A stretch of 64,000 bases of DNA, from assembly GCA_946122785.1 (NCBI GenBank), contig CAMGYJ010000011.1, positions 25,111,007 through 25,175,006 of the forward strand. The letters run 5' to 3'. How positions within the stretch are numbered: the first letter of the stretch is position 1; every line of letters begins with the position of its first letter. Under the pieces are notes generated by a model that did no database searches, was not told the DNA's origin, and saw only the letters and a list, made by a program, of their open reading frames with translations. The DNA comes from Linum tenue. Its lineage: Eukaryota > Streptophyta > Magnoliopsida > Malpighiales > Linaceae. A program made the position numbers and the translations under genes. This document shows positions 22,326 to 33,362 of the stretch, piece after piece.

Positions 22326-24099
22326 AACTCCCCCACACTTAACCGTTTGCTTGTCCCCAAGCAAACCAAGTCAGACACCAGGTAAGCTTACATATTTCAA
22401 TCAACCAACATTGGGGACAAGTCATAAAGGCACAGAACACTTGAATCGTACTGGTTTTCAAACATCAACACATGAACAACCTCAATAGCAACCTGGACAA
22501 CCACCACAAAGGACATTCGAGTGCAGCAAAATCTAGTAAAGGAAGAGTCTCCCTTCTGTTCACTGGCCAACCTAGACTTGATTCAACCACTTACTCAAAA
22601 CAATCAACTCATGCATCTAACTCAAGACATCAGAATAGAGACCGAGCAATCTAGGTCCTCACCGGGGTACAAGAGCATATGGAAAATGACAATGAATCAC
22701 TCACTCTCGACCAGTGGGGTCAGGACAGTTTGATGCGAAAGATGCGCATGCTATTTCTCTCAATCCCTATCATCTCTTCACCATGATGGCAGCCTCTAAA
22801 TGCTAGAGTTCACATATGGGGTGTCACCACTAACTAATCAGGAGGTCTTAGACACAGGTTCAAATGACTGGCTAGGGTCTTGGACATGGGGAAAAGGCCT
22901 TTTAAGTGGTGGAAGTATTCATAGCACAAGGTTCCACATTTCCAAACACACAATCACAGTCAAACAAACCAGTATTTTCTTTCTGCTATTCTGCATTACT
23001 CAATATCTCAAGAGCACAAGAGCGAAGGAGGTATAAATGTCAGCATTTCCAAGCTAGACTGCTAAGAAACACTACTTACTGGGCATTAATCACGATTTTT
23101 GGTAGTGGCTCTCTTTTGCTTTCAATTTTTTCTTTGTTTTTCTTTCATTTTTCTTTTCATTTCTTAAGAGAGCCACCACTCCTGCACAAATTTCAAACAC
23201 CTGCCCAACTTTTAAGCACTACCTCCAACACTCACATAGACTTTAGCAGAAACAGCAGAGAATATGTAAAAACCACTCTGTGGAACCTTCTAAAAGATGC
23301 AACAAGGGTGATTTTTTCGTTAGAGACCAAAAGAAAGGACAACACACGGCTCAAAGGGGCTGACTAGGGGATATGACACATCAGGACAATCAGTTTTGGG
23401 CGTGGGCTAATCCTATGCCCCCATCATCTTAGCTAGTGACAACGTGAATGCTACACATCATGGAAGAGGGATCTATCGCACAAGAAAGAAACGAGCAGGC
23501 TCAAATCTCACATAGCTACCTATATGCTCTATCTCACATTCTGATACCCTGAACTAGATGCATAAACGACTGTCAAGAACAAGTAATCAGATCAAGTCAC
23601 AGTTGGCAAGCAAACAGTTGAAAAACTGAACCCCTACATCGTTCTACTGCACATCTCAGTCCTCATCATAGGTTGTCCTAGTCGCAAACAAGTTGTCATG
23701 CATCAATCCAAAAACCAATCAATTCATCCATCAAAACATAGTGCCAATATGATCAAACAGCAGTACTTGGAGCCCTCAAATCGTAAGATTCGGACAGCGG
23801 ACTAGGCTCCAAGCACCCAAATAAATATTCCAACCGATACAAAGCACCCCCCCACACTTAAGCACGACATTGCCCTCAATGGAGTAGAGGGAGAGATAAG
23901 GGGAACGATGTTACCGGATTGAAACACTGCTGGGGGACTGGAAGTGGACCAGTCAGCGAGAATCAAACGGGAGAGTGGACAATGCTGCACAAATCGAACA
24001 CCAGAAACACACTAGCACACTGTGTGTTAGGGATAAGTGTTAGCCCAGACGGCTACATCAAAAACAAACCACACGTCCCTGGCAACGGCGCCAAAAACT
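22326..24099 (-). other. Coding-free internal region, unit 2
   Basis: Near-identical to unit 1 at an offset of 3188 bp, with the same polypurine tracts, A-rich hairpin (23103-23180) and absence of coding sequence. Short open frames translate identically in both units but match nothing recognised. Confidence 0.85.
24076..24093 (-). other. Primer-binding site, unit 2 (one mismatch)
   Basis: Minus sense TGGCGCCGTTGCCAGGGA, one transition from the perfect site in unit 1. Confidence 0.85.
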
Positions 24100-25048
24100 T
24101 GACACGCCAAAACACAACACCAAACTGCGACCAAGTGTAATCGCAGTCCGGGAATGCAGTAACAGGCAAGTTATATTATCAACCCGGGGTCTAGATCTAC
24201 TGCTTACTTCGTGATTCTCTATTATCTAGCAAACTAATTCGAGTGATTGTTGTTAAAGCTAAAGCAGTAAGAAAGCAGTAAATTGTTCGGTTTTCAAAGT
24301 CAGGAAAGAGACACTCGGGATTGAGTCCCCCTAATTCCCTAGTTAGGTTCAATTGTAATTCCCTGGGTTGATTTACTGTTGATTAGACTGCGGATGATGA
24401 TTTCCACTCCTATGACGATCTCCAAGCTCGATTCGACGAAACCCAGCTCCGAGATAGCTTATAGGATGTGTTCTTCGCACTTTCTCTCTCTAGGGCTCTG
24501 TTTTTGCTCTGAAAACTCGATTCTCCCACTTTTGGCTCGGAATAGGCTCTAAAACCAGGATTTCCCGACTCGCACGGCCAGGGTGCACGGCCGTGCAGAT
24601 CACCACTTTGGTCGTGCGGCTCAAAACGCGGCGTATGGTTTAGTTCTTAGGCTTCTCACACGGCCAGGGTGCACGGCCGTGTAGGGTTTCCATCCAGCCC
24701 GTGCTCGGCCTCGGCAAAAACCACACGGCCAGGGCGCTCAATGGCACGGCCGTGTGATGTTCATGGTTTGCCCGTGCGTGGCCTCGGCAAAAAGCGCACG
24801 ACCATCTTGCTCACTTGCACGGCCGTGTGAAGCCCTGGCCTGCCCGTGCAGCTTCCTTGAAGCCTCGCCATTCGTCCGATCTTCGTCCAATCGACCCCAG
24901 ACTCGCTCCTAAGCCTTCATTCACGTACTAGGACCTGAAATATCACAAACAAGCACAACCTAGCGTGAAATCAGCCTAAAACACGAGAATCAACACCTCA
25001 AACGGTGTAAGAACGCGGGTAAAAACATGTGTAAATGACGGTCTATCA
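24100..25048 (-). repeat. Array LTR 3, internally deleted (949 bp)
   Basis: Both ends are intact, but 465 bp present in the other LTRs is missing between GACTGCGGA (about 24393) and TGATGATTTCC. The deleted endpoints share GGA, suggesting end joining at microhomology. It is followed by the target duplication GTTGT. Confidence 0.85.
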
Positions 25049-25117
25049 GTTGTCCACCTCTCTGCCCCCAAATTAAGCTCCACATTGTCCCGCTATCACA
25101 ACGGTAAAGTAGCGCTC

Positions 25118-25135
25118 ATTGGGAGGCAACCCAAT
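25118..25135 (+). ncRNA. AGGCAA-loop hairpin of element C
   Basis: ATTGGG-AGGCAA-CCCAAT: a 6-bp stem with a 6-nt loop, preceded by GGTAAAGTAGCGCT. The same loop with different but still paired stems occurs in D and E at the same place after the coding region. Confidence 0.55.
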
Positions 25136-25254
25136 ACTCAGTTTGCATTTTCTTAACCTTATTTGTTGTGATTTCTTCTTGTTCTATTTTTTTGTGCTTT
25201 GAATTTTCTTTTAAAAGATGTGTTTGTGTGTGTCCCCCACTTGTTTTTCACGTC

Positions 25255-25286
25255 CATTGAGGACAATGTCCAATTTAAGTGTGGAG
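25255..25286 (+). other. Polypurine tract 1 of element C with CATTG-AGGA-CAATG hairpin
   Basis: CATTGAGGACAATG, a short linker, then TTAAGTGTGGAG. It matches the internal tract motifs in the array, D and E. Confidence 0.6.
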
Positions 25287-26769
25287 TGTATTGTGTGGCG
25301 TGAACTTCATAATTTTATTTATATGGGTGTTCTATGGAGAAAAAAATTGTGATATAAAAAAATTGTTTTAATAATGGGTATCTTTTGTTTTTATTTGAAT
25401 TTCGTGATAATTACTATTGATGCATGAATATTATGATGTGGACATCCAGCAACCTATTATGATGATTGAGGGATTAAAATGAATGTGTCTCGTGTTACTC
25501 TTCCTTAGATGGCAAAAATTTGTACGAAATCTTGAATTGGTCGATTGTCATCTTTGATTGTCTTTGCATAGTCACTGGAAATCGTAGCATGAGAAACCGA
25601 GCATTTAGGAAACGAAGTGAGAGTTGAGCCTGTTCATTTCTTTCTTCTATGTTTTGATCCCTCTCTGCATGACGAATATGCTTGATAATTGCAAAATATT
25701 TGAGTCGTGAAACCACTGAGGAGGACGATGGAGGCATAGGTTTACCCCACTGCCCAAATGACTACCCGAAACTTCATATCTCCTAGTCTAACCCCATTGA
25801 GACGAGCCTATTTGTTCGGTGACAAGCTGTTTTAAACCAATCCTTGTTCTTCATGCCGTATTAATTTGAACTCTTCTTTTCAATGTTCCATCAGAATGGC
25901 TTAAACAAATGACTTTCTGCTTATTACATAAAAAAATGACTTTGGAAATTGGGAGAAATTGTTTCTAAAAGTGTTGTTCATAAAAATAAATTTTGCCCAC
26001 TCTATAAAAAAATGAAAGATACACATATACATGATACTAAAACGAAAGAGTTGGTCATCAATTTCGTGCACTTACAAAAAGGAGTTGTTCTTCAAAAGCC
26101 AAATTCGGCTACTTTCAAACTCCAAAATATCTCCAAATCCTTTCTCCCATTCCAATCATTCTACTAAAAAAGTAGCAAGGTCCTGGTATTGGTATGAAAA
26201 TTGTGGAACATTTAACTTACCACTAGATTAAATAAGCTTTCACATGTCCATGCCCCCAACCACAATGTGACCCATTCAAAAGACCTCTGGACAAGTCAGT
26301 GGTGACACAAATTTGAAAACTCGAATGGCTTGCTAGTTCGTGGCAAAGAAATGGTAGGGAGAGTGTCTTTAAAATGTATGTAAAAGTCATCTTTACTTTG
26401 CATACATTTATAACCTGACCCCACTGGTCGAGTGGGAGAGACTTTCAATCATCTCTAAAAATTCCAAGTGAGATCCTACGTGCTCTATCTCTCATGCTAT
26501 GCTTTGTGATTCCTATGTTTGAACAATTGAAAATGATGAGAACTAATCCGCATTTTATGCAGTTCTTGCATCTAAGTCGGAGTTTCCCATGTCACATGAG
26601 TGTTATGATCAAATGTCGTCTTTGGTGGTTGCCAACATCCATATTATAAAAAAAATTATATCGATTTTGATTGTTACTTGTGATTCACCTTATTTCCCAC
26701 TATTGTGTTTGTGAGTTTTGAATAACAGGAGACGAGTTTTACAATTGAACTCGGGATTTATGTGCTTTA

Positions 26770-26805
26770 CTTGAGGACAAGCAAAGATTCAAGTGTGGGG
26801 GAGTT
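26770..26805 (+). other. Polypurine tract 2 (3' LTR-proximal) of element C
   Basis: CTTG-AGGA-CAAG hairpin followed by AAGTGTGGGGGAGTT directly against the LTR start TGATACGCC at 26806. This is the expected plus-strand primer for reverse transcription. Confidence 0.8.
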
Positions 26806-27500
26806 TGATACGCCTAGAAATACACATATTTATTCCCACATTTAAATATCCAATTAACTTGTAACACAAAATAAGTGCAGTTGTTTTCCAGTTTTACGCT
26901 TGAGGGAGCTAGCAGCTGAATTAAACACTTCTACCAAGCAAGCAACTCAGAAATTGGAAGTCAAAGCAAGTTGCTCAAGTTAGCAACTGGTACAAATAGC
27001 TCACGTCTCACAGGCAAAGAGGTTAAGCAAGTAGCTGAGGTGGAACTATGCCGCAAGTGCAAATGGAAAAAGCAGGCTGGTTCAAACAAAAAAGCTAGCA
27101 CGTCAATTATATGGAAGCAGGTTGCTTGAATTAAATGGACAAGCTTGCTTCCATGAACGGCCAACTTAGATGGAAGCAAGCAAGTAGCTCAAATTAAATG
27201 GACATTGCTGGGTGGAATGTATAAGCATTGAGCTTGGTTGCATGGGGTGCAAATTTGACAATTTTGAGTACTCATCTCGAGCTCACAAATCCATCTCCAA
27301 CGTTGGTTCGTCAATTCTCCTTTTCAATCATGATTTGAGACGAGTTGGCCATTTTCTCTCCTACATGTCTCTGAATATCCTGAAACATAGAAACACACAA
27401 AACCAAGTGTAAAACTGGAAAACAACTGAACTTATTTTGTGTTACAAGCCAATTGGATACTTAAATGTTGGAATAAATATGTGTATTTCTAAGCATATCA
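26806..27500 (+). repeat. LTR-derived block of element C with 97-bp inverted ends
   Basis: It starts at the polypurine tract as an LTR should. Its first 97 bp (26806-26902) and last 97 bp (27404-27500) are inverted copies matching at 89 of 97 positions by eye. The middle is an array of AAGCAAG/CTTGCTT and AGCTAGC-like palindromic motifs. The right arm and middle have the layout of a minus-strand LTR, so the block looks like a plus LTR start fused to a minus LTR. Confidence 0.6.
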
Positions 27501-28500
27501 ACGGCCAAGTATAACCGACGATCGGTTGTAGCATAGGGTAAGCAAGAAATAAAACTATCGAACTAGGGGTCTTCTTGGTGTACCTTACTTTGGGATAGGT
27601 TTTGTTATCTAGGCAACCTAGGATAGTGGTTAGGAAAACTAAACTAACTAACCTAGCTAATTACAAGTTGTGGAGCTCTCTTACCTTGAATCCCCCTAGT
27701 TCTTTTGCTTGGATGGATGTTGAGTACCATTCTAGCTCGATCGACTCACTATCCTACCATTATGAGATAGACTCACTAGGGATTGAACCAGAATGGCAAA
27801 GTGATGGATGGGTGGTGCTCTATTCAACCTAGGGATTTGTATATTGTTAGGAGGTTGATTGAATCAACTCCCTCGTGGATTACCCGAACAAAATACGATA
27901 GGAGTGACCCAAAGACGCCAATAATGGGCTCTAAGGTGATCAACCCAAGTGTCTAGTTAAGCTCCAACATCACTCAAGGTCACTCTCTCTCTCTCTCTAA
28001 AAACTCCTCTTTTGTGTTTTGGGTCGAAATCCTAGAAAGAGAACCAAGTTCTTCTCCAAAAACCAGCTCTCCTTTTCTCTCTCCCAACTTCCTTCTATTT
28101 ATACTGCCCGAGCGTCATCATCACGGGCTGAACATCACGATCGTGACATTGACAGCTTGCACGTGATCACGACCCAAGGCGCAACATATATATACCATTT
28201 TAGTCCATCTTCACGGCTAGCTGGTAAAGATCACGGTCTGGTGATGTCACTGATAAATCTTCATGGGATGGGGACCGTGACAAAACCTCCCAGCCTGTGA
28301 TGTCACCACTTTCTCTCATATTTTGGTGCTTTTAGACATCCATTCATCTTGAAACTCGTTCTCGACCTTCCTCACATACTAGGACTTGATATACAACAAA
28401 AGTGGCATAATCTAGAGTAAAATAGGTCGAGAGACGATGAATTCCAAGTCAAACATTCAACATATAAGGGGTGAAAACATGTGTAATTATGCCCGAATCA
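27501..28500 (-). repeat. LTR of element F (minus strand, inner end truncated)
   Basis: It ends GCCCGAATCA at 28500 next to a minus-strand polypurine tract. At 27501 it begins inside the LTR (ACGGCCAAGTATAACC, comparable to GGCCAAGTGTAACC about 35 bp from the end of LTR E), so the last ~35 bp and the primer site are gone. The TATA box TATAAATAG (minus) is at 28095-28103. Confidence 0.7.
28113..28300 (-). promoter_or_regulatory. CACGATCGTG/ATCACGGTC palindrome array in LTR F
   Basis: Inverted motifs ATCACGATCGTGA, CACGTGATCACG, ATCACGGTC and GACCGTGAC lie upstream (minus sense) of the TATA box at 28095-28103. The layout matches the other LTRs, with a different core. Confidence 0.45.
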
Positions 28501-29640
28501 AACTCCCCCGCACTTGAACGTTTGTTTTTCCCCAAACAAACCAATTACAACACAATGTAAGCTTACAAATTATTTATGAACAAACTTTGGGGCTATTTGA
28601 CACCAACGTACGGACAACCACAACAACAATCCTGAAAACCACCACAAATGACATTCGTATGTAATAGAACCGTGTAAAGGAATAGTTCTCACCTTGTTCA
28701 CAGACCAATACATAAACTGTAATGATGACTCACCAATCATAGTTATACATGCAAAAGATCTCCTCATAGGAATAAACGATCGAGTAAACTAGGTCCTCAC
28801 TAGGGTACATGATAATATGAAGAAAGAATCACTCACTCTCGACCAATGGGTTCATAACCATTTGATGCAAAAGATATGCATACTCATTCGCTCAGCTCTA
28901 TCGTCTCTTCACCCTGGTAGTAAATGCTAGAGCTCACAAGATAGATGTCACCACGAGCTTGTCATAAGGTCTTAGACACAGGTTCATATGACTAGCTAGG
29001 GGCTAGGACATGGAGAAAAGGCTTTTTGGGTGGTGGTACATGTAGCTGAGGTTCCACAATTTCACCTAACCTATTCACAACGACCAAAGACCAATCACGA
29101 GTCACAACCATCACAAACCACATGTTCTACAATTACAAACCTCAACCAATTACGAACACTATCTGCACACACTTTCTTTGCTACAACTGCTTTGAAACTG
29201 TTTAAGCACAAGAGTGAAGGAGGTAAACAATCATGTATGTGTTCCTAATCTTGACTGCTAAGAAACACACTTTTAGAGCATAAACAACTTTGTGGCCACT
29301 CTCTTCTTTTATTTTCCCTCTTTGTTACTTTCTTCTTTATCTTTTCTTTTTTCCTTTGTTTTTTTATTTTTCGGGGCTAGAAGAGAGCTAACAAAATATG
29401 TCATATTCTTTGAACTTTATGAACACATACTCACTTTTTAAGAACTTTCTCCGATACTCATTTTCACATTTAACAGAAACCATTAAAGACTCACAATATA
29501 GAACCTCAATGGAACTCAAATACGGGAGCTCTGAGACACAAGGATGACTAAACAATGGTGTAGACACGAAGAAAGTCAGGGTCACTCTAATGAATCGCAA
29601 TTAATCTCAAATAGTGGAAGTTAAACAACACAAGAGCGAC
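28501..29640 (-). other. 3' non-coding region of element F
   Basis: Begins (minus sense, ending at 28501) with polypurine tract TTCAAGTGCGGGGGAGTT and carries the conserved blocks GTCTTAGACACAGGTTCA (about 28970) and CTCTCGACCAATGGGTTCA (about 28837) seen in the array internals. An A-rich hairpin lies at 29299-29387. It stops short of polypurine tract 1, where the plus-strand LTR fragment of element D begins. Confidence 0.65.
29299..29387 (-). ncRNA. A-rich-loop hairpin of element F (predicted)
   Basis: CTCTCTTCT (29299-29307) pairs with AGAAGAGAG (29379-29387). The roughly 70-nt loop is pyrimidine-rich on the plus strand, hence A-rich in the element-sense RNA. Confidence 0.35.
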
Positions 29641-29906
29641 CCTAGGACATTCGATGACCCTAAGTATCTAGATATGCATAATAACCCTAAGATAGGGGGA
29701 GGGATAGTTCCCCGAAGTAACCTCAAAAACCTATTAACTGATTAGCAACTAGGTGGGAAGTAGTCTAGGGCACCAGGACCCGAGGAGAATACGACCTTGA
29801 TTACCACTATACGACAATATTGTTCTAGGTTAAACTTGGCCTAGGATGGGATAGTTATCGATACGTGCTAACATCCGACAATAACCTGCACGGATTCAAG
29901 TGATCA
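29641..29906 (+). repeat. 3' end fragment of the 5' LTR of element D
   Basis: The sequence ends GTGATCA seven bases before the primer site. Its left border is placed where similarity to the F 3' region fades, so that edge is approximate. Confidence 0.55.
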
Positions 29907-29913
29907 AGCTTTT

Positions 29914-29931
29914 TGGCGCCGTTGCCGGGGA
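29914..29931 (+). other. Primer-binding site of element D (perfect tRNA-Asp match)
   Basis: TGGCGCCGTTGCCGGGGA on the plus strand, just downstream of the LTR end at 29906. Confidence 0.9.
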
Positions 29932-30171
29932 ACCTTGGTAACTAGTAGAAAATCATTAAGTAGTTAGTTAGTCTTTATGTTGCTTTATTTATTTTGTTTT
30001 GTGTTGTGTTTTATTTTGTGGGTTTGTTTCGCACTATTTGTTTTTGTGTGTTTGTTTCGTGTTTTTTTTCTTTTCGTATTTGTTTGTTCTTTGTTTTGTT
30101 ATCCAACTTTGTATGTCACGGGTTATTGAGGTTGTGCTTTGTAGCACCGTTGTATACGAAGAAGGGATTCC

Positions 30172-31831
30172 TTGGAAATATTACCTTTTGATTATGAAAT
30201 CAAGAGGACCCTTCGGAATCTAAGAAGAGTTACAAGACCTCAATCTTCACCAATGGCAGAAGGTCAAGCTCAAGTGGCACCGAGGCCAAGAACAATGGGT
30301 TCTTACTCTAGGACAAGTGTGGACAATGTTCAATCACCTATTCTTCATGCCCCACAATGATTACGAGATAAAGCCGGGCATAATTTCGATGCTTCAAAAT
30401 GTGGTTCAATTCAATGGGATGATGAGTGAAGATGCACATGCACATGCGCATGTCAAGTCAATTTATGAGTTAACAGATGAGATCAAGGTGAACAGGATTC
30501 CTAAAGAGGCTATTCGACTAAGGTTATTCCCATTTACCTTGAATGGAGCGGCAAAGAAGTGGTTGATAAATCAACCACATCATTCTATCACCTCATGGGA
30601 TGACCTATGCAACAAGTTCTTCGCAAGGTACATTCCACCTTCTAAGACGGCTTTGATGAGAAGTGAGATTACTATGTTCCATCAAGAGGAGGATGAACCA
30701 TTATTTGAAGAATGGAAAAGATTCACATCTCTCATACTCAAGTGTCCTCACCATGGCATAGCCATTTGGTTACAAGTTGAAAGTTTCTAAAATGGGTTAA
30801 CAAAGAAATCACGAAGTCTCGTTGATGCAGCTAGTGGTGGTGCCATTCGAAACAAAGAAGTCGGAGAACTTCAACAAGTAATCGAAGAGATGGACCTTAA
30901 TAGCTAAGATTAGGGTGATGAAAGAAGGGGTAAGAGCATATCGAAGGGAAGTTCATTGAGGATCGAAGAACCATCATCTCTATCGGCCCATATTCAAGAA
31001 CTTTCCAAGAAGATGGATCAAGTTGCATCATCAATGAAGATCAATGGGAATCAACTTATGAAGTGTGATTGGTGTGGCGACTCGAGTCATAACATGGAAG
31101 AATGCAAGTCGATGATTGAAGCCTCTATTCCATTCGAGCAAGCCATCTTTGTTGGAGGTCAATCCCGAGGAAATAAACCTTATAGCTCGATTTATAATTC
31201 GGGATGGAGGAGTCACCCGAACTTTCTTTGGTCTTTGCCGACAGCAAGAAAACCCCCAAGGTTTCAATCTCAAGCACCAATGAAAAATGCATATCTGAGG
31301 CCGAGTCAACTAACATACCAAGGGGCATTTCAAGAACAAAGTCGACCCTCCGATGGTCGACTTCCTAAACTTCAAAACTTCGTAGGGCAATTTGTCACAC
31401 ATTCTAACAAGAAGTTTGAAGCTATTGACAAGTTCATAGAAAATACATCAACCAAATTCTCGAGTTTGGAAGCAGGACAGAGAAATCAACAAGCTTCACT
31501 TCAAAATCTTGTAGCTCAACTAAGTTCATTGGCTCAAACTATCCCTTTGAGACCTCAAGGAACTCTACCGGGCAATACCAAGCGTAACCCAAAAGAAGGA
31601 TGTCATGCGGTATCTCTAAGGAGTGGCCGACCATTAAAGGAGATTCTTATACCAAATACAAGGATCCCGGTAAGAGAAGTCCCTCAAGAGGTTTTTCAAG
31701 AAACAGATTTAGCTTGGGAAGAGGTTCAACCTTCCGTTGAGGTCAATGTTGATGATGAGGAGCCAACACCAAAATCCCCTTATCCTAGACGGTTATTTGA
31801 AAGTGATCTCTATCATGAATGTGCTCCATGA
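30172..31831 (+). pseudogene. gag of element D
   Basis: The N-terminus LPFDYEIKRTLRNLRRV (30172-30360) corresponds to LPLDPEIERTSRQLRRQ of element E. A frameshift near 30345 leads into DYEIKPGIISMLQN and a Retrotrans_gag domain with IRLRLFPFTLNGAAKKWL and SITSWDDLCNKF. Stops occur at 30788-30790 and near 30906. The C-terminal block (30956-31831) has a CCHC knuckle (CDWCGDSSHNMEEC) and a coiled region FSSLEAGQRNQQASLQNL. It ends with TGA at 31829-31831, followed by the protease linker in the same frame. Not functional as it stands. Confidence 0.8.
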
Positions 31832-32690
31832 AAAGACATCATGAAGAAATTAAAGGTAAATGTCCCTTTCCTAGACATGGTGTTGAAGATCCCTAAATAT
31901 ACTAAATTCTTGAAAAAAATATTGTCGGGGAAAGAGGAAAATGGAAGAAGTGGCTATGGTATCCATTAGTGAAGTTGCTTCGGCATCCATTGGTTACAGA
32001 GGATTCCCTCCCAGTTTAAGAGATCCAGGAACCTTCACTAATCCATGCACTTTTGGAGATAAGAATTTTTGGAATTCGTTAGCCGACTTGGGGTCTAGCA
32101 TCAACATCATGCCTACACGGATATACAATGACTTGGATATTGGACCACTAGCTCCTACTTCAATGTAAATTGAGTTGGCCAATAGATCTGTTGTCAAGCC
32201 AAGAGGAATCATAGAGAATGTCTTGGTAAAGTGTGATCATTTCGTTTATCCGGTGGACTTCGTGGTTCTAGACACGAAGGGGTATGATGCATCCATTATT
32301 CTAGGCCGACCATTCTTGTCCACGACATGGACTATCATTGATGTAAGTGGAAGCAAGATCACCTTAAGGATTGGTGAGGATGAAATAAGCTACAAGATGA
32401 CTCCAATCCAGAATTTTCACAAGTATTACAAATGGGATGATGTCAAGATGGATTGTGAGCCAGTTACACCGCCTACCACGCCACCTTCAAGCTCCGAGAT
32501 ACAATGGTTCAATATGGTCTCCCATGTTGACCCCCATGACAATCAAGTTGAAGGAGTGAGTGATTCTTGCAAGGCTATGAAGAAACCGAGCCAGGAAAAG
32601 TTTTCTTGCAAAAGGAAAGCCCAAGAGTTGTTCAAGGTTTCTCATCTTTCCGATGGTCATGGAAGAAAAAGGCGACTTAGTTCCTATTCA
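31832..32690 (+). pseudogene. Protease of element D
   Basis: The linker VNVPFLDMVLKIPKYTKFLK is followed by a frameshift near 31940, then NSLADLGSSINIMP with the DLG catalytic triplet, a stop at 32166-32168, and PVDFVVLDTKGYDASIILGR and FLSTTWTIIDVSGSK. Downstream sequence goes to the hairpin at 32938 without any RT motif. The protease is recognisable but broken. Confidence 0.75.
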
Positions 32691-32937
32691 TGAAAATAAA
32701 GAGTTTGGGGAATGCTACAAGACATTCACTAATAATGACATCTCTTCTAAGAAGCTTAACTCAAATGGATCATTTCTATCTCAAGCACCGGATGCGGCTT
32801 CCGAGAGACTCCATGGTCTTCACCTTGGACTTCACCACAAGTATGACTTCTACGAAGGGTCATCGGGGAAGAATGGAGATCTTTTCGTTTGATCTTAAGG
32901 ATTCAAGTCTATTGAAAAGACTTTTAAAGACGCGCTT

Positions 32938-32955
32938 GTTGGGAGGCAACCCAAC
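32938..32955 (+). ncRNA. AGGCAA-loop hairpin of element D
   Basis: GTTGGG-AGGCAA-CCCAAC, a perfect 6-bp stem, preceded by AAAGACGCGCTT. The outermost pair differs from element C (G-C instead of A-T). Confidence 0.55.
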
Positions 32956-33362
32956 ATTTCGGTTTGCGTATCTTTCCCTTTACTTTTTTGATTGAATAAT
33001 AGTTTGGTTAGTACTTAGAAATTCATGGAAAATTATTGATACAACTTAGTCCTGAATTTTGGATGTATGTATAAATGTTTGGATGAAAGTTTGCACTTAG
33101 GGAAGTGGAGAAAAGGAGTTGTCCTGAACAAGGCAAAGATCGAGGTTATGGGACAAGAGATCTCGGTCGCGATATTGCCCGTCTCTATTTAAGTAATGGC
33201 ATCCTATTTAGATCTAAGTGTGTTCATTCTCTCACACCTTTTTCTATATCTATATGTCATTACTCTCCACCCCTCTTTACTCTTCCAACCCACCTTCTTT
33301 AATCTCATTTTCTAGCATCTTCAATTTTGAGAAGGATTATTAATTGCTTTTGGACTCCCAAC

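Larger units (their letters stand above)
17724..25048 (-). mobile_element. Tandem array of a coding-free LTR element: LTR-int-LTR-int-LTR
   Basis: Two units with an exact 3188-bp period and three LTRs, on the minus strand, inserted in element C. The target duplication GTTGT is at 17719-17723 and 25049-25053. Each internal is 1774 bp, with a primer site, two polypurine tracts and no gag or pol. The third LTR (24100-25048) has a 465-bp internal deletion. Units differ by scattered single bases, so they are distinct copies. Confidence 0.9.
25054..26805 (+). other. 3' non-coding region of element C
   Basis: It begins by completing the integrase tail frame, then has the AGGCAA hairpin, polypurine tract 1 and about 1.5 kb of non-coding DNA, and ends with polypurine tract 2 against the LTR. 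It shares conserved blocks with the array internals and element F, such as CTGACCCCACTGGTCGAG at about 26416. No env-like protein is recognised. Confidence 0.65.
13961..27500 (+). mobile_element. Athila-like Ty3/gypsy element C, interrupted
   Basis: Plus-strand protease and RT-RNaseH-integrase (13974-17718) are followed, after the 17724-25048 insertion, by a 3' region (25054-26805) with two polypurine tracts and an LTR start at 26806. The insertion is flanked by GTTGT on both sides, and the coding frame reads across the empty site. The 5' LTR, primer site and most of gag are missing. It is the only Athila-like element here with polymerase, and it is full of stops. Confidence 0.8.

Noticed and set aside
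17724..25048. Regular repeats that could suggest a CRISPR array or satellite
   Set aside because: Units are 3188 bp with LTR ends, primer sites and a 5-bp target duplication. The short CACGGCC repeats are inside LTRs and lack uniform spacers.
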